A DNA stretch of 15,306 nucleotides from JAPLKB01 sp964429485. Lineage in GTDB: Bacteria; Desulfobacterota; Syntrophorhabdia; Syntrophorhabdales; Syntrophorhabdaceae. The notes beneath the pieces were generated by a model, which saw only the letters and a program-made list of their open reading frames with translations, did not search any database and was not told the origin of the DNA. A program made the translations under genes and the position numbers. Positions 1 to 6,508 of the stretch are shown here, piece after piece (position 1 is the first letter of the stretch; every line of letters begins with the position of its first letter). The DNA lies in contig CAYSBW010000050.1 in assembly GCA_964429485.1 (NCBI GenBank), forward strand, positions 1 to 15,306, written 5' to 3'.

Positions 1-210
1 TACTGGTATGCCTATGATATTAAACTGGAAATAAGTCAGATTGTCTTTCTCGAAAGAAACCCGTCCATCAAAACAATGGCAGATACCTGGTCCATAAATA
101 TGACAGGAGTAGCTAATATAGGCACGTTAAATTCAATAAGGAATAATGCAGGTAAAGTAGTTGACAGATTTATTGAAGCATACAATGCAGTCAAACAAAA
201 TAGCCTGTAG
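1..210 (+). CDS. C-terminal end of an unrecognised protein (partial)
   Basis: The reading frame is open from base 1 and ends at TAG 208-210, giving 69 codons of a gene that begins outside the window. The fragment has no transmembrane stretch and no Cys. It contains the segment ADTWSINMTG and ends in an amphipathic helix-like stretch (about residues 43-65: IRNNAGKVVDRFIEAYNAVK). This layout resembles the tails of small uncharacterised proteobacterial envelope proteins, but I cannot name the family. It points the same way as the two exported proteins that follow, 126 nt downstream. That it is a true coding end rests on the open frame and ordinary amino-acid composition. Confidence 0.6.
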   Translation, partial: YWYAYDIKLEISQIVFLERNPSIKTMADTWSINMTGVANIGTLNSIRNNAGKVVDRFIEAYNAVKQNSL

Positions 211-230
211 CCGGTAACTGGCAGTAAAAG

Positions 231-321
231 CCCACCCTTTTTCATTCCCCCATCCCCTGATCCTTCCATTATCTCAATATCTTATTATCTCCATCTATTC
301 TCTTTTCCCTAAAAAAATCTT
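231..321 (+). terminator. C-rich, G-poor tract, possible Rho-dependent termination region
   Basis: These 91 bases contain a single G (position 259), and the first 80 are about 40% C. C-rich, G-poor RNA is the known signature of Rho utilisation sites, and the tract sits just after the stop of the partial upstream gene. No hairpin with a U-tract is present in the spacer, so Rho-dependent ending of the upstream transcript is a reasonable guess. This is inference from composition only. Confidence 0.3.
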
Positions 322-336
322 GTTAATTGGAATTAC

Positions 337-1356
337 TTGTTATATAAAGTAAAGATGCTGTATCTATTACTTGTTATTTTTCTGTCACTGCCGCAACTTC
401 TGATAGCTGACAATGGCATAACTGCTGCGTCATACTTGCTTGTTGAAAAGGATACCTTTAAGGTCATATCAGGGAGAAATTTTCATACGAGGAGACCGCC
501 TGCCAGTACAACCAAGGTTATGACTACCATATTGGCCATTGAAAAACTTTCCGGCGAAGAAAATGTAGTTCCTGATAAAAGGGTGAGCGCAATTCCTGCA
601 TCAAAGCTTAACCTCCTTCCTTACAAAAAATATAATGCCATGGATCTTGTAAGGGGCACTCTCGTAAAGTCGGCAAACGATGCTGCCTATGCCCTTGCAG
701 TACATGTCGGAGGGTCGGAAAGCCGTTTTGCTGATATGATGACTGAAAAAGCGGAAATGATCGGAGCAAGAGATACACAGTTTAGAAATGCCTCAGGTCT
801 TTCAGCCGAAGGTCAGTACACGACCTGCTATGATCTTGCTTTGATCTTCAGGTATGCCCTGTCAAATGATACTTTCAGGGAAATCTCTGCAACAAAATAT
901 TTTGATTTCAGGAGAGGAGGCCAGCATATACGTTACAAGAACCATAACAGGCTTCTTTTTTGTTTTGAACCTACCATTGCCGGAAAGACCGGTTTTACGA
1001 GATTGTCAAAACACTGTTATGTCGGCGCCTTTGAAAAGGAAGATAAAGTTTATATTCTTTCCATGCTTGGAAGCAACAATCTGTGGGGCGATGCGATCCT
1101 AATATTGAAAAATCTTTATAGTGATCTCCCCTCGGACAGGGAAATAAAACAGGCAAAGGCAAGCCCTGTTTCCCTTGTGTCTTATAAAGAAAAGAAGAAA
1201 ACGAAGACGATAAAAAAAACAAAAAATAAAAAAGTGTCAAAAAAAACTGCAACCCTCACCTCCTATAAAGCGAAAAAGAATATAAAACCAAAAACCACTG
1301 TGAAAAAAAAATTAAAAACATACAAGAAACCAAAAATTGCAATTAAAAAAAATTAG
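337..1356 (+). CDS. D-alanyl-D-alanine carboxypeptidase (peptidase S11) with lysine-rich tail
   Basis: This is a penicillin-binding protein of the DacA/DacF type that trims the terminal D-Ala from peptidoglycan stem peptides in the periplasm. All three catalytic motifs are visible: SxxK at S57-K60 (ASTTK), SxN at S112-N114 (KSAND) and KTG at 217-219 (AGKTGFT). Residues 1-24 form a signal peptide with Lys4/Lys6 before a Leu-rich core. The start used is TTG 337; ATG 355 (MLYLLLVIF) is possible but would remove the charged n-region, and neither has a good Shine-Dalgarno. At 339 residues it lacks the C-terminal beta domain of E. coli PBP5 (about 400 aa). Instead residues 284-339 hold 26 Lys in 56 positions. 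The M48 protease gene starts 5 nt after its stop, suggesting one transcript. Confidence 0.93.
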   Translation: MLYKVKMLYLLLVIFLSLPQLLIADNGITAASYLLVEKDTFKVISGRNFHTRRPPASTTKVMTTILAIEKLSGEENVVPDKRVSAIPASKLNLLPYKKYNAMDLVRGTLVKSANDAAYALAVHVGGSESRFADMMTEKAEMIGARDTQFRNASGLSAEGQYTTCYDLALIFRYALSNDTFREISATKYFDFRRGGQHIRYKNHNRLLFCFEPTIAGKTGFTRLSKHCYVGAFEKEDKVYILSMLGSNNLWGDAILILKNLYSDLPSDREIKQAKASPVSLVSYKEKKKTKTIKKTKNKKVSKKTATLTSYKAKKNIKPKTTVKKKLKTYKKPKIAIKKN

Positions 1357-1361
1357 ACTAA

Positions 1362-2672
1362 ATGAAATTAAGATATTATGTAATAATATTTTTTATATTA
1401 TTCCTTCCAATGGAAGTATATTCCCTGACTATTGAAGAAGAAAAAAAATACGGAAGGGAGATATATCGTGAAATAGCAGCCTCTGCAACAATAAATAACG
1501 ATCCATATATCACAATGTATTTTGATGGTATAAAAGACAGGCTTGAAAGATCGGCAAGTTTATCCTTTCCAATAGTGCTTACCATTATAGAATCGAATAC
1601 AGTTGAAGCCTTTGCCACAATAGGCGGGTATGTTTATCTTACAACAGGCCTGATTGGAATGTGTGATGATGAGGAAGAAGTAGCAGGAGTAATGGCTCAC
1701 GAATTTGCCCACATTGCCAAAAGGCATATAGCTAAACGTCTGGAAAAAGAAAAATTTATTAATATCGGTATGTTGGCTACACTTATAGCCGGAATGTTAA
1801 TTCCTGATCCCAGGGCAAAAGAAACAATCCTTGCTACTGGCAGCGCATCTGCCATGGCAATGTCTCTCAAATATTCGAGAGAGGATGAAGATGAGGCTGA
1901 CAGGACCGGCGCCTATATTGCAGACAAATCAGGATACGGAGGCCTTGGTACAGCTAAATTTTTAAAAAAATTAAGAACAGGGTCAGGCGACAAGGTTCTG
2001 CCCCAGTATCTTCTGACTCACCCCTACCATGAAGAGCGTATTGTTAAAATAGAAAGAGCATGGGCTGGGAGCGAATCACGTATAGAAGGCGCTTTTTTCC
2101 CTTATTTGAAGGTCAGGATAAAGGTGCTCCATGCCCCTTTTACTGAAGGCATGAGAGATGCGTGGAAAAAAAGATATATAAGAGACAGTAATGATCCTCT
2201 GGCGCAATACGGAATGTCCCTCGCAGATTCTCTTGCCGGTAACACAAGTGATGCTGTTCGTATTGCGAAGGAGATAAACTCACCCTTCAGAAATCTGCTT
2301 CTGGGAGAAATTCTTGTTAATTGTCGGGAATATAAGGATGCGATAGATCTGCTACAGGATGAAAAATCTCCGGTTTCCCGTTTTTTTCTTGCAAAAGCCT
2401 ACGAAGGTTATGGGGACAGAAGAGAAGCGTTGGATATTTTAAATGAATTGTTGCAGTATGGTAGAATCTATCCTGAAATATACTATCGCTATGGTATGCT
2501 GATGGGAAGAAGTGGCGACCAGGGTGCAGGATATGAATATCTGGGCAGGTATTACCTGGAAACAGGCAGAGAAGATCTTGCCAGAAGCAACCTTGAAAAG
2601 GCAGTGTTAAAATACGGGATTAATTCGCAGGAAGCTGTGGAAATACTTAAATTGCTGGATTCAAAGAAGTAA
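1362..2672 (+). CDS. Periplasmic M48 family metalloprotease with TPR-like repeats (BepA/YfgC-like)
   Basis: This is a secreted zinc protease of the M48 family. The HEXXH motif is H113-E114-F-A-H117, and the third ligand is probably E178 in the EDEADR segment, preceded by YSRE as in Oma1/BepA relatives. Residues 1-21 form a signal peptide (hydrophobic core, VYS before the likely cut) with no lipobox Cys, so it should be soluble periplasmic. Residues from about 285 to 430 look like TPR helices (for example YKDAIDLLQ, REALDILNELL, EDLARSNLEKAV). This N-protease plus C-TPR layout matches BepA, which handles stalled outer-membrane proteins such as LptD. H220 in LLTHPYHEERI may be the BepA regulatory histidine (inference). 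The 436-residue length is close to the family norm. The gene starts 5 nt after the carboxypeptidase stop without a clear Shine-Dalgarno, so coupled translation is likely. Confidence 0.9.
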   Translation: MKLRYYVIIFFILFLPMEVYSLTIEEEKKYGREIYREIAASATINNDPYITMYFDGIKDRLERSASLSFPIVLTIIESNTVEAFATIGGYVYLTTGLIGMCDDEEEVAGVMAHEFAHIAKRHIAKRLEKEKFINIGMLATLIAGMLIPDPRAKETILATGSASAMAMSLKYSREDEDEADRTGAYIADKSGYGGLGTAKFLKKLRTGSGDKVLPQYLLTHPYHEERIVKIERAWAGSESRIEGAFFPYLKVRIKVLHAPFTEGMRDAWKKRYIRDSNDPLAQYGMSLADSLAGNTSDAVRIAKEINSPFRNLLLGEILVNCREYKDAIDLLQDEKSPVSRFFLAKAYEGYGDRREALDILNELLQYGRIYPEIYYRYGMLMGRSGDQGAGYEYLGRYYLETGREDLARSNLEKAVLKYGINSQEAVEILKLLDSKK

Positions 2673-2733
2673 AGATTAAATTGATTAATATTGATTAATG
2701 GAGAAGATGAGAAGATGCAGGGGGATGTGATTA

Positions 2734-4002
2734 TTATTGAAAAGTCCTTCTTTTCTTTTTCCTGATAGGGTTTGGAACAAGAAGATCAATGATATCATCT
2801 ACTGTTATAACGCCTTTTATTTTTCTATCTTCACCGACAACAGGAATTGCTATAAAATCGTATTTTGAAATTATTTCTGCAATATCTTTCCTTTCAGCTT
2901 CGATACTTACGAATTTTACATTCTGTGTCATAATATCTTCCAGCCTGGCATACAGCGGGCTTGTAAGGAGTTTTTTCAATGTGATAACTCCAAGGAGATG
3001 GTCTTCCTCATCAACTACATAAACATAATATATAAACTCAACATCAGGAGCAAGGAGCCTGATGTTGGTAAAAACATCGTCAACGGTCATATCAGGAGGA
3101 AAGTCAAGAAATTCGCTTGTCATTAAACCACCTGCAGTGTCTTCCTCGTAGCTCAAAAGATCTTTAACTTCAGTTGCTTCTTCGCTTTCCATAAGAGAAA
3201 GAAGTTCCTCAGAATCTTCTTCAGGCATATCCCCCAGTATATCTGCAGCTTCATCGGGCGGCATTTCCTCAAGAATATCCGATATCCGCTCCTTATCCAT
3301 TTCTTCGAAAATCTTTTCCCTTATTTCTGCGGAAACTTCGTGAAGGGCTTCGCCTGCCAGTTCTTCATCAATCGATGAGAGCAGCAGAGTTCCTTCTTCA
3401 GGAGGAATTTCGCTTAGAATTTGAGCCAGATCTGATGGATGAAGCTTTCCAAGATGTTTTCTTGCAATATTCAGGGTTAAATTACTCAAATGGGGATCGA
3501 TGGTCTGGAGAAAATTCCAGTCTATGATGTGTTCCTTAATGGGTTTATTGAGAAGGGCAAAAATATTTTGAACCACCCTGCCGCCGTCAATTCTCCGAAG
3601 AATACCGTTCAGCCCTACATCAATGCCTGTTATACAGATATTGCCATCACTTTCTCCAAGTTTCAGATCATTTACCCTGACAACTTTTGCCCCGTTTATG
3701 TCAAGTATTTGTTTATCAAGGATATGTCTTTTTATCAGTATGTCACCTTCCTTGTATTTGTAAAAGGAAAGGGGCTTGTCGGACAGATTGAGCGTTATCA
3801 CAAGCCTGTTGAAGAGATGTATGTCTGCGACGGAAACATCGAAGAGCTGTTTCCTGTTTTTTAATACCAGCTTGATTACATATGGAAATCTGGTTCCTGG
3901 GACTGTAACAAGATCCCAGAGTTCTCCTATTTTTTTACCGTGTTGATCTATGACATCTTTTTTCAGTACTTCGCTGAGATAAACATCTGTTATGTAGGTC
4001 AT
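2734..4002 (-). CDS. Soluble PRC-barrel / MgtE N-domain / CBS-pair protein
   Basis: The 422-residue protein carries, in order, two PRC-barrel-like segments (about 1-85 and 86-165; each has a D-x-x-G-K/A-K-I/V turn), a MgtE_N-type acidic helical repeat domain (about 170-290, with motifs such as EEMPPDEAADILGDMPEED and TAGGLMT at 289-295) and a CBS pair (about 296-350 and 356-410). It ends in a basic KKKRR tail. In MgtE magnesium channels the N and CBS domains sense Mg2+ and gate a five-helix membrane pore. No hydrophobic helices are present here, so this is not itself a channel. Stand-alone proteins of this type are known from Desulfobacterota, often annotated 'magnesium transporter'; a regulatory, metal- or nucleotide-sensing role is inferred. 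It lies 46 nt downstream of the GT9 gene on the same strand and converges with the M48 gene. Confidence 0.85.
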   Translation of the reverse strand: MTYITDVYLSEVLKKDVIDQHGKKIGELWDLVTVPGTRFPYVIKLVLKNRKQLFDVSVADIHLFNRLVITLNLSDKPLSFYKYKEGDILIKRHILDKQILDINGAKVVRVNDLKLGESDGNICITGIDVGLNGILRRIDGGRVVQNIFALLNKPIKEHIIDWNFLQTIDPHLSNLTLNIARKHLGKLHPSDLAQILSEIPPEEGTLLLSSIDEELAGEALHEVSAEIREKIFEEMDKERISDILEEMPPDEAADILGDMPEEDSEELLSLMESEEATEVKDLLSYEEDTAGGLMTSEFLDFPPDMTVDDVFTNIRLLAPDVEFIYYVYVVDEEDHLLGVITLKKLLTSPLYARLEDIMTQNVKFVSIEAERKDIAEIISKYDFIAIPVVGEDRKIKGVITVDDIIDLLVPNPIRKKKRRTFQ

Positions 4003-4048
4003 GAATCATTCTATCACCAAGCATCATGCTATGACAATGATTTATTAA

Positions 4049-4990
4049 TCATGAATATTGAGCCATGATCTCAGTTATTTTGTTTTCAATGACCGGTATA
4101 TTTATAATGTCTCTATCTTTTTTAAAGGCATGGAAGCGTCCCCTCGGGTGCCACACAATGGGGTTGAAATCAATAAAAATTGTGATGGTAAAAAGACCGC
4201 TTATTCCTGCGAGGTGGGCCATACCGGAATCATTAGAAAAAAATATACCGCCTTCCTTGAAGAAACTTGCCACATCTGAGAGCTCCTGAAAGGATACTTT
4301 GTTTTTAATATCTACATCCATGCCCAGTGGTTCGAGTATATAAACCTCAATATCTTTTGCTTTTAATAGTTCGTAAAGCTCGATAAAGTTCTCAACAGGC
4401 CATTTTCTTTTTTGAAAACCTGTTTCAGGATAAAGTATAACCCGATGTAAAGGCGCTGATTTTATTTGTTTTTTAATTGCCTTAATCCCGTACTGTCCGA
4501 GCTGTGCCAGCTGGTAGTCTTCAATATGAATGATGTCTGACCCTGTTTGACTGCTCATAACCGCAGGCAAATTTATATTGTCATTAATTGTTTCCGATTG
4601 AGAATCAGTTATGAATTGATTTTCCGGATACATTTCTATGAATATAACAGGTTCCCTGGAAAACTTCTGCCACCTTTGCCTCAGACTTCCTTCCCTGTCT
4701 TTCCCTATAAATATTATCTGTTTATAAATGATATCCAATGGGTAGTCTGAAAAGAGGTGAAGCCATTTTACTGATTCAATTCTATTGATTTGTGTAAAAT
4801 ATTTCTCAAATAATTTTAGAAATCTCGTATAGCCGAGAGCTTCAATATTTTTTTCAAAATGTTCTGATAAGGAAAGGAATATTGATTCCGACAGGCATAT
4901 GTCTCCCAGTCCGCCCAGGTGAATAAGGAGGATTTTATTGTTGTCTTTGACTGTATTCATCTTTAAATCGTATTCAATAACATCATTCAT
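4049..4990 (-). CDS. Glycosyltransferase family 9 (heptosyltransferase-like)
   Basis: This 313-residue protein has the GT9/heptosyltransferase pattern. The N-terminal HLGGLGD (24-30) matches the acceptor-side glycine loop. ILYPETGFQKRKWP (185-198) corresponds to the conserved P-x-x-G...K-x-W-P segment, and SNDSGMAHLAG (252-262) is the nucleotide-sugar site loop at the end of the second Rossmann domain. Family members add heptose or related sugars from ADP-sugar donors to the LPS core at the inner face of the cytoplasmic membrane. The sugar here cannot be told from sequence. The start at 4990 gives an 18-residue lead before the first strand; Met11 (codon 4960-4958) is an equally plausible start, and neither has a strong Shine-Dalgarno. 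It is transcribed away from the tRNA-Pro gene and ahead of the MgtE_N/CBS gene. No other LPS-core genes are adjacent. Confidence 0.82.
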   Translation of the reverse strand: MNDVIEYDLKMNTVKDNNKILLIHLGGLGDICLSESIFLSLSEHFEKNIEALGYTRFLKLFEKYFTQINRIESVKWLHLFSDYPLDIIYKQIIFIGKDREGSLRQRWQKFSREPVIFIEMYPENQFITDSQSETINDNINLPAVMSSQTGSDIIHIEDYQLAQLGQYGIKAIKKQIKSAPLHRVILYPETGFQKRKWPVENFIELYELLKAKDIEVYILEPLGMDVDIKNKVSFQELSDVASFFKEGGIFFSNDSGMAHLAGISGLFTITIFIDFNPIVWHPRGRFHAFKKDRDIINIPVIENKITEIMAQYS

Positions 4991-5012
4991 GTCAACATGT
5001 CACTTTTTTAAG

Positions 5013-5040
5013 TGGACTTTTTAATTAATTTCTGTAATAT
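5013..5040 (+). promoter_or_regulatory. Candidate sigma70 promoter of tRNA-Pro
   Basis: TGGACT (5013-5018) and TAATAT (5035-5040) are separated by 16 bp, and each matches the -35/-10 consensus at four of six positions. The expected start near 5047 is just ahead of the mature tRNA 5' end at 5050. Placement supports it more than the box quality does. A small palindrome, CACTT-TTTT-AAGTG (5001-5014), overlaps the -35 side. Confidence 0.45.
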
Positions 5041-5049
5041 TTAACGCAT

Positions 5050-5125
5050 CGGGGCGTAGCGCAGCATGGTTTAGCGCACCTGCTTGGGGTGCAGGAGGTC
5101 GCAGGTTCAAATCCCGTCGCCCCGA
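5050..5125 (+). tRNA. tRNA-Pro, anticodon GGG
   Basis: A full cloverleaf can be drawn. The acceptor stem is CGGGGCG (5050-5056) with CGCCCCG (5118-5124), discriminator A5125. The D stem is GCGC (5059-5062) with GCGC (5074-5077). The anticodon stem is CCTGC (5079-5083) with GCAGG (5091-5095) around loop TTGGGGT, giving anticodon GGG (5086-5088), which reads CCC/CCU. The T loop is TTCAAAT (5106-5112). The 3' CCA is not encoded and must be added by the nucleotidyltransferase. The T stem, GCAGG with CCCGT, contains an A-C mismatch (5103/5115) and a G-U end pair (5101/5117). The sequence otherwise closely follows bacterial tRNA-Pro. Confidence 0.95.
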
Positions 5126-5142
5126 TTCTATTATATGAAACC

Positions 5143-5162
5143 ATGCCATGATGGCGTCTTTT
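5143..5162 (+). terminator. Weak intrinsic terminator candidate after tRNA-Pro
   Basis: ATGCCA (5143-5148) pairs with TGGCGT (5152-5157), one pair being T-G, around a 3-nt loop. It is followed by CTTTTG (5158-5163). The stem is short and the T run is only four long, so it may be just a processing or partial termination signal. It lies 18 nt after the tRNA 3' end. The rest of the spacer to 5368 holds no gene I can support. Confidence 0.28.
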
Positions 5163-5368
5163 GCTGATTTCGTACCTTCCTTAATGTCAATATTCCCGAC
5201 GTGTCCTGTGAGAAGATAAAAGATTTTATGGTGACAAGGCTCGGAAAAAGGGTTTATAATAATTCTATTCCTGAAAGAGTTGACCTGATCCATTATACAG
5301 GCTAATGTGGATGTAATGAGCGATGGCTCAGTTAATATACTAAAAGAATATTTTAAAAGGAGGAGCTT

Positions 5369-6466
5369 GTGAAAACTACATTATCGATTATTAAAGCGGA
5401 TATTGGCAGTCTTGGTGGTCACATCAAGCCAAGTTCACCATTGTTCAAAAAAGTGGAGGATGTTGTCAGGGAGAAGGGAAAGGGAATTGTCAATGATTTT
5501 TTTGTATGTCACACCGGCGATGATATGGCAATTCTCTTCGGACACAATAATGGCACAGGCAATGATCGTGTTCACAAGCTTGCCTGGGATGCTTTTATAG
5601 CAGGTACGGAAGTTGCAAAATCTCAAGGTTTGTATGGGGCAGGTCAGGATCTGCTTAAAGACTCTTTTTCAGGCAATGTAAGAGGAATGGGCCCGGCTGT
5701 TGCAGAAATGGAATTTGAAGAAAGGCCGAATGAACCTTTTCTTTTTTTCGCAGCTGATAAAACCGATCCCGGCGCATACAATCTACCCCTTTATCTTATG
5801 TTTGCAGACCCGATGTACAATTCAGGCTTGATACTTTCACCTAACATGGCAAAGGGATTTAAGTTTGTTATTATGGATGTGAATTACACTGAAGGCGACA
5901 GGCTTATAGAGCTTAATGCTCCTGAAGATCAGTATGACATAGCTGCTCTTCTCAGGGACAATGAAAGGTTTGTTGTTGAGTCTGTCTGGTCGAGGGAGAC
6001 AGGAGATATCGCTGCAGTGGTAAGCACAACAAGACTTCACAATATTGCCGGGAAATATACAGGCAAGGATGACCCTGTAATGCTTGTCAGAGTCCAGGGG
6101 CCTTTCCCTGCAACGGGTGAAGCTCTTGCGCCCTTTAATATAGGTCATTATGTTGCAGGCTTTATGAGAGGAAGCCATGTAGGGCCGCTTATGCCTGTAA
6201 AGATGAATTCAGGCGTATCATTTTTTGATGGGCCTCCTGTTGTTTGTGCCCTTGGTTTTTGTGTACACAACGGTATTCTGACTGAACCTGCAGACGCCTT
6301 TGATCATCCCTACTGGGATTATATAAGATCGAATGTTTCGCGTAAAGCCACAGAGATCAGGCAACAGGGTTTTTCCGGTCCCGCAATGCTTGATTACTCT
6401 GAACTGGAATATGGCGGAATAGTGGAGAAAATGAAAAAACTTCAAGCCAAGTTTATAGTAAAATAA
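5369..6466 (+). CDS. fbp: Class V fructose-1,6-bisphosphate aldolase/phosphatase (archaeal type)
   Basis: This 365-residue protein closely follows the FBPA/P family, which both condenses the triose phosphates and dephosphorylates FBP, making gluconeogenesis one-way. Visible hallmarks are KADIGSLGGH (9-18), HTGDDM (48-53), the long conserved block GTEVAK...LYGAGQDLLKD...SGNVRGMGPAVAEMEFEERP (79-120), ADKTDPGAYNLP (129-140) and FADP (145-148). Tyr230, Lys233 (in KYTGKDDP) and Tyr348 correspond to the aldolase Tyr229, Schiff-base Lys232 and Tyr348 known from archaeal enzymes, so both activities look intact. Acidic metal ligands are present (D11, D51, D52, D130, D133). It starts at GTG 5369, fixed by a strong AAGGAGGAG at 5357-5365. 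It is followed 42 nt later by miaB. The family is known chiefly from archaea and deep-branching anaerobic bacteria. The call is firm; bifunctionality is inferred from residues. Confidence 0.95.
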   Translation: MKTTLSIIKADIGSLGGHIKPSSPLFKKVEDVVREKGKGIVNDFFVCHTGDDMAILFGHNNGTGNDRVHKLAWDAFIAGTEVAKSQGLYGAGQDLLKDSFSGNVRGMGPAVAEMEFEERPNEPFLFFAADKTDPGAYNLPLYLMFADPMYNSGLILSPNMAKGFKFVIMDVNYTEGDRLIELNAPEDQYDIAALLRDNERFVVESVWSRETGDIAAVVSTTRLHNIAGKYTGKDDPVMLVRVQGPFPATGEALAPFNIGHYVAGFMRGSHVGPLMPVKMNSGVSFFDGPPVVCALGFCVHNGILTEPADAFDHPYWDYIRSNVSRKATEIRQQGFSGPAMLDYSELEYGGIVEKMKKLQAKFIVK

Positions 6467-6508
6467 TTTAAGAGGCATTTTTGATAAAACAAGGAAACTG
6501 GTCTAACT

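Noticed and set aside
3490..3864. Plus-strand 124-aa frame inside the MgtE_N/CBS gene
   Set aside because: It lies wholly opposite a clear multi-domain protein and shows no motif or ribosome site.
5001..5014. CACTT-TTTT-AAGTG palindrome as a terminator or operator
   Set aside because: A 5-bp A/T-rich stem in an AT-rich promoter region is expected by chance.
5021..5293. Minus-strand 90-aa frame over the tRNA-Pro gene
   Set aside because: Its C-terminal part is the antisense translation of the tRNA (the well-known DLNLRPPAPQAGAL-type artefact), and it has no ribosome site.
5228..5305. Plus-strand 25-codon frame in the tRNA-fbp spacer
   Set aside because: No ribosome site and no recognisable content.
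5280..5308. Promoter TTGACC-17-TAATGT before the FBPA/P gene
   Set aside because: The -10 box matches only three of six consensus bases; not strong enough to list as a feature.
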